A stretch of 64,000 bases of DNA. It comes from Jacaranda mimosifolia. Taxonomy: Eukaryota > Streptophyta > Magnoliopsida > Lamiales > Bignoniaceae. Shown here one piece after another: positions 45,151 through 56,872 of the stretch. The notes below the pieces were generated by a model. The model saw only the letters and a list, made by a program, of their open reading frames with translations. It ran no database searches and was not told the origin of the DNA. Every line of letters begins with the position of its first letter. Position 1 is the stretch's first letter. Location: positions 7,792,507-7,856,506 of the forward strand of contig CM032121.1 in assembly GCA_018894105.1 (NCBI GenBank). Direction: 5' to 3'. Position numbers and translations under genes: made by a program.

Positions 45151-47752
45151 GTAAGTTCTCTATTCTTAATGTTATCTTTCTTTTTGCTTTAAATGTTCAC
45201 TAATTAATATTCATTTTCTTTCATGAAAAGCACTCTTAATAGATGTTATGGGATCCCATGGGTTCACTACAAGGGTTGCCAAGAAGACTTTCACATCCTA
45301 GTAGTTTTGATTATTGCATTTTGGTTCCATGATCTTCTATGTCGTTCTAAAAGAATAACTTTTTTCAGGTAATGAATATGCTGGGACCCAGTCTTTAGAA
45401 TGTTTGGAATTTTTTGGGCCAATCTTAAGACTTTCTCCCTTCCCCACCCTGTTCTTCCTACACTTCACGTGATTTGGCTCATAAATATCGAATAATGGGC
45501 AAAATCTGAAATTAGATTGCCATATATGTAACATGATGTCTCCAAATATGGCAGCTTGCAAAATACTGAAATTTTGTGATTCTAATTTAACTTTTAAATG
45601 ATGAAAGGATGAAGAATAATAAAGCGATATTACTCAGAAGTTGAATTTGCACTACTGTCTTTAAGGCATATAAATTTATAGTCAACAACTCGGGAGAAAA
45701 TAACTTGTGGTGATTCTAAGCATGCATAACAACAAAACTTTGCTATGGTTAGTTTTCATTTTATCAAAAATTTATTCTTTTTACTTACAGTTTTATTTTT
45801 CTTTTTAAATCACATAAAAAATGAACCCAATTTCATGTATGCAAATATTGGGGGTTTTTTAAAAAAAAGAAAAAATCAACATAGCATTTTTTATACACAG
45901 GAATTGGAGCATAAGAATTTTTTTTTAAGAAAATGTTGTTTCTTAATTAATTTCTTCTAAAGTCAATCAACGTATACAAATGTGTATGCTATGATAACAC
46001 ATAAACTTATTCTCTTTGATGGCACATGTTTGATTAATTTAGTATATCTAGCTAAAGAGTTTCAACAAAATATCAAGAAAAAAAATCATATGTAGACAAA
46101 CCATTCATTATTAAGTTTTTTGAACATATCAAAAACTAACAGGGTACTGAAGAATACCATTGAATATAAATAAAGGACTAATGTTTGTGAAAATTTCTTT
46201 AATGCAAAATCAGAGTATTCAACACATAATAGATCAATGTAGTGGTATGCCTAAACAATAACTGCGAAGGTCTCATGCTTAATAAATAGCACAGATGTAG
46301 ATTATTAACTATGTCAGTTGGGAGTATATTTATAACCATGAAAATTGGTATTTTTGAATCAATAAACTGAGTTATCACCTGAAAGGCTTAAATTTTAGAA
46401 TCATGCCCTCTATTTCTCAAAATATGCTAAATAAACACAAGTTAAAAAAATTAAGCTTCTTTACTGCAACTCAAACCTATTGGTATCAAAATAATTAACT
46501 ATTATCACTATTCAATAGTTAGTATTTTTCTTTCAATGACGGAGTACTCTAAAGTTCGCTCTAACTCGAAATCTTTGCAAAATCAATATAAGGGGCCAAC
46601 TGACATAAAAATTGTACAATCAGTAAGCTTCAAAGAAGGCACTCAATGACACGTGACCAACAACAAGCACACCTAACTCAATGGCGTGAAAGTTACCAAA
46701 AATATAGCATTTAATTAGTTATTAAAAGCTACTAATCAAAACATATCTAATTTAATTATTTTGGCATCAACATACAAACTGTCCTGATATGATATCATCC
46801 TTACTAGCAAAATATCATAGACCAATATATATAATAATTTTGATTAAGGTGTAATTGATGATTTCAAATATCAAAACTCATGTTTTATTTATTGTTGAAG
46901 AAATTCATGGTACTAGCTTAAATGGCTTTTTCGACACTTCAGTCCTGTTATCATAATTTCTATGTATCAGTATTAACTAATTATTACTAACACATATATG
47001 ATTTATAGCCTCTGTCTATTCTTTAGTTAGTGAAAAGAAGAGCAATTCTAAAAAATGATAACAACAGAGTAGCCCTAATGTGAAAGACGGCACATACTCA
47101 GTGATGCCAAAAAGGCTGGCTACTTAGTATGTAAATGCAAATCATAAGAGAACACATACAAGCTTCTACTGGCTCATTAAATCCAAAGTCAATTACTTCG
47201 AATTTCATAATTTGACAACCACTCATCCACGATTCATATTTATAACTTATTTGGCTATATTTATCTTTCTTTTCTTGTATATGTCGATTTCATTTATTTA
47301 CTTATTTACCAATTTAAAATTAATAATCTCAATGAATAATTTCAAAGTTCGTTTCTTAATTATTTGGTTGGACAAACTTTAAAGTCTATGTTACGTCCAA
47401 ATATATAAATAAACTATATATATAGTCATAAGTTATTGAGTACAAAACTTAGAATACAATATTAGATGAGGAAAGAAATTGCAAAAGGCATGCACGTATA
47501 CAGTTGTACTCAATCAAGCAACGAAACAAATATTGTGTGAAATACTTTTCTTGTAGGTCTGGCACAATGATAAATATTGTTGCCATATCATGAAGTTAAT
47601 TATGTTTTAATTGAAATATTTGTTATATGATTATATGAATGATGCTAGAAGAGGCTTATTTGTTTATTATATTTTATATTGAAAAGACAGAGAAATAGCG
47701 TATATTGATTGGGGGATTAGTTAAAAGAAGACAAAATAGAACCAAACAAAAC
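45151..47752. other. Intergenic DNA, no gene seen
   Basis: AT-rich, without motifs of known proteins or clear transposon ends. The frames at 45337 (minus) and 45745 (plus) are low-complexity. The last few hundred bases probably include the promoter of the UGT gene; no single element stands out. Confidence 0.45.
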
Positions 47753-48064
47753 CTTGAACTTTGCAAGGTAGGAATTATCATCCATCAATATACACTGTCC
47801 AAGGACATTTCTGTTTCCCCAAGAATCCTCGCTGTCAAATTGTTCTCCAACACTCCAGAAAGGGTTGAATTTGAAGCAGCAAAATGGGTTCTAAAGGAGC
47901 AAACTCCCCTTGAACTTTGCAAGATAGGAATTATCATCCATAAATATACACTGTCCAAGGACACTTCTATTTCCCCCAATAATCCTCGCTGTCAAATTGT
48001 TCTCCAACACTCCAGAAAGAGTTGAATTTGAAGCAGCAAATGGGTTCTAAAGAAGCGAAACTCC
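47753..48064 (+). repeat. 156 bp tandem duplication of the UGT leader and start
   Basis: CTTGAACTTTGCAA starts both units (47753 and 47909). Each runs through TCCTCGCTGTCAAATTGTTC and TTGAAGCAGCAAA to ATGGGTTCTAAA. The second unit leads into the UGT gene. Confidence 0.93.
47884..47913 (+). CDS. Decoy uORF from the duplicated UGT start
   Basis: The upstream copy of the UGT start codon (ATG at 47884) in its original context opens a nine-codon frame, MGSKGANSP, closed by TGA where the first unit meets the second. If transcription begins upstream of both units, ribosomes would meet this start first. Its context (AGCAAAATGGG) is as good as that of the real start. Confidence 0.5.
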   Translation: MGSKGANSP

Positions 48065-49614
48065 CACCCCATGTGCTGATTTTCCCTTATCCCATTCAGG
48101 GCCATCTGAATTCCATGCTCAATCTTGCGCATCTCCTCTGCCTAGCTGAAATCCATGTCACTTTCATCGTTTCTGACTTCAGCCACCGCCGTCTCCTCAA
48201 GAACACCGCCATCCACTCCACCTTCGCACAGTATCCCGGGTTCAAATTCCAGACAATTTCCGATGGGCTTCCCGATGATCATCCCCGCGCGGGTGAGAAA
48301 ATCCTGGATGATTCTCGCTCTGTCATAGACATCATGATGCCACTCTTCAGAAAAATGGTGGTCCAGGAAGATTTCTTCGCTTCTGCCTGCCGTAGGCCGA
48401 TTACGTGCATAATAGCTGACGGGGTGCTTAGTTTTGCGGCTGATTTTGCCGAAGAGAACGGGATTCTCTTAGTCTATTTTCGAACTGCTAGTGCCGCCTT
48501 CTTCTGGAGTTTGTTTCGTGTGACCGAGCTCATTCAAGCTGATGAAATTCCTTTCAAAGGTACTCAATATAGTCTAAATTTTCATCCTTGATGATTTCTC
48601 ATTTCACCGAAATTCTTTCTCATCCAATTCTTGGTTTGAATTCTTCCTCCTTTTCCGGTGGGCTTCGCAGGAAATATGATGGATGAATTAGTAAAAGGCG
48701 TGCCAGGAATGGAAGGTTTTCTCAGGCGCCGTGATCTGCCGAGCTTTTGCCGTGTGGACGATATAAACGATCCCATTCTTCAGCGTTTGACGGCCGTAAC
48801 AAGGCAAACCGTACGAGGACAAGCAGCCATATTTAATACTTTTGAAGATCTAGAGGGGCCGACAGCATCACAGATACAGAAATACATCCCAAGAATCTAT
48901 ACTATTGGACCAATCCACACGCACCTCAAGTCTAGACTCAGAGAAAAGAAGGCCGAACCCTCAATTCTTTCCGGCAGTTTCTGGGCTGAAGATCGAAGCT
49001 GCATAGACTGGCTGAACGCACAGCCCCTGAAATCAGTAATCTATGTTAGCTTTGGGAGCCTAACAGTTGTGACAAGAGAGCAATTACTGGAATTCTGGTA
49101 CGGGTTAGTGAATAGTTCGCAGAGGTTCTTGTGGGTGATGAGACCGGATTCCATCACGGGTAAAGATGGCGAGAATCAAACTCCGATCGAACTGGCGGAA
49201 GGTACTAAAGAAAGGGGCTACTTGGTGGGGTGGGCACCGCAGGATGAGATCCTAAACCACCCGGCGGTGGGTGGATTTTTGACGCACAGCGGATGGAACT
49301 CAACCTTAGAGAGCATTGAGGCCGGTGTCCCAATGATATGCTGGCCGTATTTTGCTGATCAAATGGTTAACAGTAGGTTAGTGAGTGAAGTTTGGAAGAT
49401 CGGATTGGATATCAAAGATACTTGTGATAGATTGATTATTGAGAATGCAGTTAGGGAGCTTATGGAAATCAGAAAGGATGAGTTCTTGGAAAGGGCAGAC
49501 CATATGGCAAAGCTAGCAAAGAAGACTGTTGGTAAAGGGGGTTCATCTTATTGTAACCTGGATGCTCTAATTGAGTACATTAAGGCTCCTTTTACTCATG
49601 GAAGTGATGATTGA
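48040..49614 (+). CDS. UDP-glycosyltransferase (plant family 1 UGT)
   Basis: Exon 1 48040-48559, 111 bp intron (GT...AG, phase 1), exon 2 48671-49614; 487 residues, the usual UGT length. The start is the Met of MGSKEAKLPP; an in-frame ATG 18 bp upstream is less likely. His22 (in PIQGH) and Asp127 (in IIADG) fit the catalytic His-Asp pair. The 44-residue PSPG box that binds the UDP-sugar is complete, from Trp361 (GWAPQDEIL) through HSGWNSTLES to Gln404 (PYFADQ); the final Gln usually goes with UDP-glucose. The enzyme should transfer glucose to a small lipophilic acceptor in the cytosol. Motifs such as ELLCLA-like NLAHLLCLAEIHVTF and ISDGLPDDHPR recall the UGT709/UGT85 group, which includes 7-deoxyloganetic acid glucosyltransferases of iridoid biosynthesis. 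The acceptor cannot be told from the sequence. No pathway partners are in the window. The 5' leader is duplicated. Confidence 0.93.
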
Positions 49615-50216
49615 TGATATGTCAGATGTGTGATTAAGAGTAGCATTGTGATAATTTCATTTATAAAATGTCATATTTACTTTAAATGATAAATTATGAA
49701 GTCATAGGAGTCAATATAATGTGTGATGATGGGTTGGAGATGTTGTGATAATTTTATTACAATAGTAAACTGAATCACATTTGTGACTAAAAAATAAATG
49801 GAATTGTGAAAATTATCGCTAAGGATAGATATTAAGTGACAACGATTTTTACAATGTCATTGATAATATTTTAATTAAATAAATTTTATTTTATCACAAT
49901 ATAGCTTAACAGTGACAAGAATCAGAGTTTTAAATTGTCACTATTGATAATAAGTGACACATACATATTTTCACTATGATTGTAACAAAATTTTCATTGT
50001 CAATAGGTTGTCATTATATAGGTGTTACTAATTATCGATCGTGACAATTAAAACATATTTTTTTGTCACTATTAAATTTGTTAAATTATTGTCTTAACAA
50101 AATAAAATTTTTGTGTTTTATACTGTAAACAAATTAATTTTTTGGCTAACTAAGAAATAACATGTGTAAAATAATATGCTAATTATTAGTTTAAAATTTT
50201 CTATTTATATCTTAGG
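49615..50216. mobile_element. AT-rich MITE-like relic downstream of the UGT
   Basis: At about 49740-50095, repeated GTGACAA / TTGTCACT words occur in both orientations (AAGTGACAACG, AAATTGTCACTATTG, TCGTGACAATT). The same style of repeat is found in segment A (55190-55540, 60045-60420). Ends are not definable here. Confidence 0.4.
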
Positions 50217-50640
50217 ATACTACTAAAAAAGAATTTATGAAGAAAATTTCTAAGGGGACATAATTTGTTGGAATTGCCGACGAATTTGCATAGGATTTCC
50301 AACAGACAATTACGCCATCGAAAATCCTACATAAATTTGACGAAAAGAGTGACGGGATATGGGGGAAAAATTGCGCATAAATTTCCAACGAGAGTGTCCG
50401 TCAAAAATTCTTCAGAAAAAGCTTTCCAACAGAGCAATTCATCAGGCAGTTGTTGGAAAATGGCAAAAATTATTTAAATAAAAAAAATTAATTATGTTGC
50501 CGTCACTTTTTTTAGGAACTTATGATGGTTTTCCGTTGAAAATTTAAAATACTTATTTATTTTTAAAAAAAATCATTTTATCTCTCGATGATGTTTTTTA
50601 TCGAAAATCTGTCAAAAGTCCATCGAAAAAGTAAATAAAT
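50217..50640. mobile_element. CACTA/MULE-like terminal region, decayed
   Basis: TACTACTAAAAAAG at about 50219 resembles a worn CACTA terminus, and inside are many words of the type CCGACGAAT, CCGTCAAAAAT and GACGAAAA in both orientations up to about 50630. No right end or target duplication was identified. Confidence 0.35.
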
Positions 50641-51211
50641 AAATCAGATCAAATTCCTATTCCTTCCCCCCATTTTTTTCTCTTCATCCTTTCCTCTCTA
50701 TCTCTCACTTTCTCGCTTTCTCCAGCCACCACACCACCAGTCACCACCACCGTTACCATCGCAGCTCTCCACCACTCGTCGTCGCCCATTACAGTCATTG
50801 ATTCTTTTATTTTTAGGTTTCTTTTATTTTTTTTCTCAATTTCTTATATTAATGTACGTTATTATGCATTGTTTTAGTTGTCGCCAGAAGTCCGTCGTTG
50901 CCCCCTATCGCCTATGTTATCGGATCTTTTTTTTTTATTAGCTCTTGTTTTGTTAATTTTGTGAGTTAGGATTGAGTTTGTGTTTGAAACTTGTATAAGT
51001 TTGAATGACATATGATTTGAGGCTATAACTATTCCTGAAAAGCTTTTGTGGTAAAACCTACTTAATATGTTTCACCACAAGGAACTAAAACTTTCCAGAA
51101 ACAATGCTATTAATTTTACGATTCTTGATTTGTGCTTTATTGGGTTTCAAATTGCTATATTTACTTGAATACACAACTGATTACCAGTGGTTATTTCTGC
51201 TACTTATCTAG
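50641..51211 (+). other. Possible leader of a captured gene, no frame
   Basis: A CT-rich segment followed by CCACCACCACCG-type repeats (about 50680-50790) resembles a plant 5' UTR or a low-complexity N-terminus, but no start codon with an open frame follows. The rest up to the kinase fragment is intron-like AT-rich DNA. Confidence 0.3.
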
Positions 51212-51586
51212 ATTTGTTCATGGATATGTCAAACCAGAGAACTTTTTATTTGGTGAGCCTAGAACTGCTGACGAGAAAAAGCTTTATCTTATTAATCTTG
51301 ATTCGGGTATAATACTTAATTCTAATTCTCTTATTTTGTGTCAAAGCTACGTTAAATTGGAGGATCGATAGCTAGGCATGTTGAAATGCAATGCTGCGAC
51401 TTTATTTCTTTCTTTGCCCATAGTTTTCATATAACTTTGCAATTAATATCTTCATCTCTCCTTTTTCTAACCAGTCACTCTCTTGCTCCTCTCTTGTTTT
51501 TAATACAGTGTTGATGCAGCTTCTAAGTGTAAAGATGCATCATCTGGTCAGCATGTTAACTATGATTAGAGGCCAGATATATTCAG
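51212..51586 (+). pseudogene. Casein-kinase-1-like kinase fragment, two exons
   Basis: Exon a (51212-51306) encodes FVHGYVKPENFLFGEPRTAD and EKKLYLINLDS. Exon b (51509-51586, acceptor AATACAG, donor GTTTGT) encodes KDASSGQHVNYD-stop-RPDIFR. These follow consecutive exons of plant CK1-like kinases of the MLK/HD16 kind, where the motifs are FVHGDVKPENFLLG, LIDLGL and GQHVEYDQRPDIFR. The catalytic-loop Asp (HGD) is now Tyr, the DLG metal-binding Asp is Asn, and a Gln codon has become TAG. The intron between the exons is retained, which argues for DNA-level copying rather than a retrocopy. The fragment covers about 55 codons of the kinase core. Confidence 0.85.
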
Positions 51587-51803
51587 GTTTGTGAAGTTTG
51601 GTCATTTATTTCCTCATATGGAATGAGGGATGACTAATCATTATGGAGTCTATGTGTAATTTGATGTTGTCCTTGATGATTTATATAGTCACAATGAATA
51701 TCGTATTTAATCTTAATTTTATTTAATGAGAATCTTACTGATTTCTCTCTCTCTCTCTCTCTCTTCTTTTTTTATGTTATTTGTAATTGTATTCTTTCAT
51801 ATT

Positions 51804-52788
51804 GAAGTTTGCCCCAAGGTGATGGATTTAACTTGAGCAATCACCAATAAGATATGTAGCGATGATGGTGGAGCTCTCATAATTGGTTATAGGCTCAACG
51901 AAATAGTCTCAGATAGTTTACAGGTCTGCTTGTGCTAAACCTACACTTATTAACACTTCAGTAGGAATTCCAAGAATTAACTGAGAATAGTTTGATATTC
52001 CAAAAGTTTTAGTAATAACCATCAAATTTCAAAGATGCTTCCATCTCTTGTCAAGCTTAGAACTGAAAATACATGTCTCAATTATTTGAATTGTTTCATT
52101 TGAATAATATATTCACATAAGGATATTCGACTCATATAGAAGCTGTATTCTTCCAGTGATACACAGACCTGAAGTGCCGTAACATGATTGATATAATATT
52201 TGGTCTTCAGTTTTCCAGGCTTCTGTGTGAAATCATATTTCTTTAATTCTGTATCATGGACATTTCCTTTTCAAGAGTAGTTTGAGTATATAATTTAGTG
52301 ACAGGTAATGTGGACTCATAAAATTGTCGACATATGGGATAATCCTTGGTTTGCTGATGTTACTGCATATATAAATTTTTCTGCAATTAGGCATTCTACT
52401 TAAAAAGTTTCAAGTTTGCTGCAGCATTATGTAGTTATTTTTCAGTTAAAAATTAAAGACAAAATATTTGTTTTCTGAGATTGGCATATCAATGTGCCCA
52501 TGTGCTAAAATGGTTTCTTAAATGTTGAATCTATTGCAGCTTATGTGCCTACTCATGGTCCAATGACTCATCTTAATTTTTTAGTTCTTAGAATTCACTT
52601 TGGGGTGGAAGCTATGTTCGAGAACTGTACTGAAGAAGCCAAATCTCTGAAAATAGGACACCAGCTCTTGTTGGTGATACTGAAGCCCCATTTTGGGAGC
52701 ATCCTGATAAGTTGGCCCCTATTGAGATAGGTACTCAATGTTTCGCCATGTGAGCGAGAAGCAAAGTGCTCCAATTCCTTTCCAATGA
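51804..52788 (+). pseudogene. NDUFAF7 (MidA-type methyltransferase) 3' fragment
   Basis: Exon a (about 51804-51923) gives EVCPKVMDLT-stop-AITNKICSDDGGALIIG and NEIVSDSLQ before GTCTGC. Exon b (52540-52788) gives HGPMTHLNFL, FGVEAMFENCTEEAKSL, then, after a frameshift, LVGDTEAPFWEHPDKLAPIE, GTQCFAM and, after another shift, SAPIPFQ with a natural TGA at 52786. This is the C-terminal part of NDUFAF7, the mitochondrial SAM-dependent arginine methyltransferase needed for complex I assembly (family motifs GGALIIDYG, HGPMTQ, APFWEGPDE). At least one stop and two frameshifts are present, and an exon expected between a and b was not found. An intron-like spacer is retained. Confidence 0.82.
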
Positions 52789-53951
52789 AAAAAGAGCTAT
52801 TAGTACTATAAGCATATTGTATCTTTTAATCCCTAAGTTGCAGACTTTTCCTGTCATTCAATGACTTCTTTTTGATAAATCTTGTTTTGATTGGATATAT
52901 ATTACTTGAATAACATTAAAAGTAGTGGTTGTTAGGCTCTCTTCAAAATGTAGTGTTGCAGGATAAAATTGCTGATGCGAGATATATTATTACCTTCAAG
53001 AAGAAAATTTAATCTATGCTTGTATTTATCTTTAAGTAGTTGTTCAATTGTTTCCATTGGCTACTATTTAGTTTTCTATGTGCAAGAAATGAGGATCCCA
53101 CTATGCATTTCCCGTTTATAGTTTGGCATAATTGTAAGCTACTTTTGAGCATCCAAAATGGAAGATGGTCGGTGATATATATATATTCTTTATAACAGTG
53201 TTAAAAATGACTAATCCAATTCTTTATAACGTAATTTATCATGTTAAGAACCGCTAATCCAAAGAAATCCTGAGTTTGCATTTTTCATAATTGCAACATT
53301 CATTGAGGAAAAAAAATACTTAATCAACATAGTTGTATTATTCTACTTGATCATAAATAAATAATTAACTAGATTATTCATTAAATCAAGATATCAATGA
53401 TTAATTAATATAAAGAATGATTCTAAATAAAATGGTATATTTAAAGATAATTCCTAAATAGAAAAATATCCACGCAGTGTACTGAAGACATGTTAATTAA
53501 CATAAGGTCTTGAACCCTTAATTTTATAACTTTGCATTTTTATTGTAATAGACTAATATAAACACAATATATAAGGAGAACTCAAACCCTACTACCATAT
53601 TTGGAAATTACCAAAGCTAAAAAAGAATAGATCTTATAGGACTATTCTTATAGCATTTGTTTTTACTGCCTTGCGCATTAAGCACTTGAGTGTTTTGCAT
53701 TCATTTAAATGTAGCAGTGGTCGATTCCAAATAAAAAAAAAAAAGATAGAAGAATTCATATACTCCATCAATTATCAAGCTATGACACAAATATATAAAG
53801 CAAAGGATTACCAAAAAAATGGATTATAATATTCTAAAATTTACTTCCTATACAAAAAAATAATTTTAATTAGAACAACATAAATAAAAGAATAGTTATT
53901 TACCATATAAAGTATGATGAACCCACGGGCACAACACATGCTTTTTCTCTA

Positions 53952-53983
<32 letters not shown>

Positions 53984-54019
53984 TAAGCAAAATAAATGGG
54001 GGTTATGTGGCGGGATATA
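52789..54019. other. Intergenic DNA, no gene seen
   Basis: AT-rich, without recognisable frames. It ends with a (GT)n(TA)n microsatellite at 53952-53983, just before segment A copy 1. Confidence 0.5.
53952..53983. repeat. Compound microsatellite (GT)n(TA)n
   Basis: Uninterrupted GT run followed by a TA run. Confidence 0.9.
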
Positions 54020-55612
54020 TGTTGAGGTTGGCAGGTTTGCTTTCATTGTAACATTGAGTGCGGCGGAAGTTGAGGTGAGAGTTTTATATAACTCCCCGAC
54101 ATTCCTAACCCCCTCTAAGGTGGGACTGGGTGGATACGGCGGGGCGGCTGCTCTTTTTCCTTCACGAAAAGAAACCCAGCTTTTTTCATGAATTATGACA
54201 ACGACGTAACGTGGTGAAAGTGGTGAAATATGGATCGTAGGACACCTAATACTATATTTGCAAGCTTGACATCAATCTTTTTTTAAGCAAAATTAGTAGC
54301 TGTATATTTATTATGAAATTTCTAGCAGATTTACTTTGGAAAAAAAAATTGATAAAATCATATGAAATTTAAAGCTATCAAAAATGAAACAGTCCACCTG
54401 AAACGACAAGATAGAAGAAAAAGCACTCGGAATGGCACGGAATAACCTATTCCTTATTTTAAGGTCATGTATCCTTAATTCAATTAAAAATAATTTTTTT
54501 CAAGTATTTATATGAAATACAATTATATAATTTTTAAAGTTATTAATGGTATTTTTATAATTTAATATCTTTTATAGTGTTCATTTGCTTCGAACGATAT
54601 GATTAGAAATGATATATAAGCAAATGAATACATTTTAAGTCCATTAGGATAGCATGTTTTAATTTTATGTTTTGTTGATAAGATTAATATATAAATTTAC
54701 TATTATATCATTTATACTTTTTAATAAGTTTTTCACAATTTCCTCATTCTTCCCCATTCTTAAGAACAAGGTTTAATTGAAAATAAGATAAAAAAAAAAT
54801 AGGCCCTATTTGATCTTTGTAATTTTAATCACACCAAATCAAGCATTACCTCTCTTGATCCATGTTTCAAAAGCAATAATAAATAATGTTGGGTCTAGGA
54901 TTTATCAAGGGCTTTTATCAAAGGATTTATCACACCTAATCAAGTCAAACAAACAAAGCCTTAAGGTATTAAAAATGAATTAGAACCTTTTTAATCTTTT
55001 GCATACAATTTTATTTCTTTTATTTTATAAACTTCTATTTTAAAACTTTTGCGGAACACTTTAACACGTATAATAAGTTCTTTTAATACAGTCAAATCGA
55101 GAAAATGCATGTTAATAATGTAATTTGCAGTTTGTACAGTTATTATAAAAAAAAAGTATAATATCAGTAATAAAAAATGAGCGAAATTACATGTTAAGCG
55201 ATAATAATTTTTATTTTATTACAATAATTTTTTTAAGTGATATAAATTTTTGTTGTCACAATATGTAATAATAGTGATAAAAATTAATGTTTCAAATTGT
55301 TATCATTAATAATTAGTGATACAGCTAAAATGACAATTAAAATTTTCAATGTAATTTATGATAAAATTTTCATTATCATTTTAGGTGTGTTGATAATTGT
55401 CAAGTGGGACAATTTGAATACTATTTTTATCGGTATTAAATTTTTAAAATTTATTAAAATAAAAAAATCACTTATAATTAGTAGCAATTTTTACATTATT
55501 TTTTATAATTTTATCACTAATTTTTTCTTTCTTACAGTGAGTCAAAATTTAAAAAGTTTGTTCAAATTTTGAACATCTACAGGAATTTTTTTATTTGTTT
55601 CTTCAATTATCA
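54020..55612. repeat. Direct repeat A, copy 1 (partner 59263-60496)
   Basis: From TGTTGAGGTTGGCAGG to CAATTATCA it is collinear with 59263-60496 (shared GGTGGATACGGCGGGGCGGC, CATGAATTATGACAACGACG, AGAACCTTTTTAA). Copy 1 is longer because of an insertion at about 54584-54960. The last part (55190-55540) contains the TTATCACT/AGTGATA words of a MITE, ending TTTCTTTCTTACAGTG. No gene is visible. Confidence 0.9.
54584..54960. mobile_element. Insertion private to repeat A copy 1
   Basis: About 377 bp absent from copy 2 (junction near 59822). The right side CAAACAAACAAAGCC-TTA and left side TCA-TTTGCTTCG suggest a worn Harbinger-like MITE with a TTA target, but the inverted repeat is poor. Confidence 0.5.
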
Positions 55613-56194
55613 AACATTTTCTAACATCTTATAAGTTATTAAACGTCTTATAAAATATTTAAGCAACTTATAAATTTATCCAAACACCCGCTCTTAGCGT
55701 ACTTAGTGTGGATCACTGAACTTGGACCCTACTGACCCAACTAATTTATTGGGCCATGTAGCCTTCGCCCAAGTGCTAGCTTCAAGCCTTTAGTCTTTAA
55801 CTCATTGTTGGCTATTTATCCCGCATCAAATGTATTGACTTCAAATTTTAAGGTAAACTATTTATAAATATAATTTAAACTTTTCTCCCCAGTTTATAGA
55901 TATAATAGTTGAACATTTATAAAAATAAATAAATAAAGAAAAAACCCAATAGCCATTTATTACGTAATGTTAAGAGTACAAAAGACGTGGGTTGATATGG
56001 GTTATCCATTTCAACCAATGGGTATCTGTTGATTAGGCCTCTTGACGTGGTCAGCAGTTTGTCACTCCTGGGAATTGGGCCAGCAGGGCTGTCTCTTGCG
56101 TTCGTGTCCGCCTAATTTATATGGCCTTTACTTTTCTTTTCTTTTCTTTTCTTTTTTTCTTTTTTCCCATATATAATATATTAATATTATTATT

Positions 56195-56872
56195 TAATAT
56201 TGTCAACGAGTTGAATTTGGATCGGATCAATTAAATTTGAATTTAATTATCAAAATTCATATCCGAATCCGACTCGATATCCTAGAAGATCTTTGTTAAT
56301 CAATACTATATCCAAATTCGACGGATATTCGAGATTCAATTAAAAAAAAATCGACCTGATTTAAATTTTTTTTATTTTTTGGTTTTGTATTGTATAAAAA
56401 ATATTATATTTATAAATTAAATTTGCATCACATTTAAATTTTTAATAATTTTATATTATATATTAATCCGAAAGTTAAATATTTAATATTAAACTCCTAT
56501 TTCACATTATATTAGTGTATAGATGAACTATTATACATTATTATATTTGACATTTTATCATTATATCTCTTATTTTTTAGGTTAAAAACTCAATAGTAAT
56601 AACATAGTATAGATGGTAATATAGATATTACATCAATATAATATATAAATTTTATTTTAAAATCTTTAATAATATTATACATAAGAGTATTAATTTAATA
56701 AAAAATTATTAAAATTTGGATTCTAATTTTTAACGGATCGAATTGTTTAATTCCATATTTGATCCATTTACTTCGAATTATGAATATTTGTAATTGGATT
56801 TGATCCATCGAATATTTTAATCAAATATAAATTCTAAAATTCGAATTAAAATCCAATCCGTTGACAGCCCTA
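56195..56872. mobile_element. hAT-like MITE shared by both B copies
   Basis: TAATATTGTCAACGAG at left and the inverse of TAGGGCTGTCAACGGA at right, octamers TTATTATT / TCATTATT. Counterpart of 34466-35168. Confidence 0.82.

Noticed and set aside
45745..45960. 71-codon frame with a hydrophobic start
   Set aside because: Phe/Lys/Asn-rich translation of AT-rich DNA; no family resemblance.
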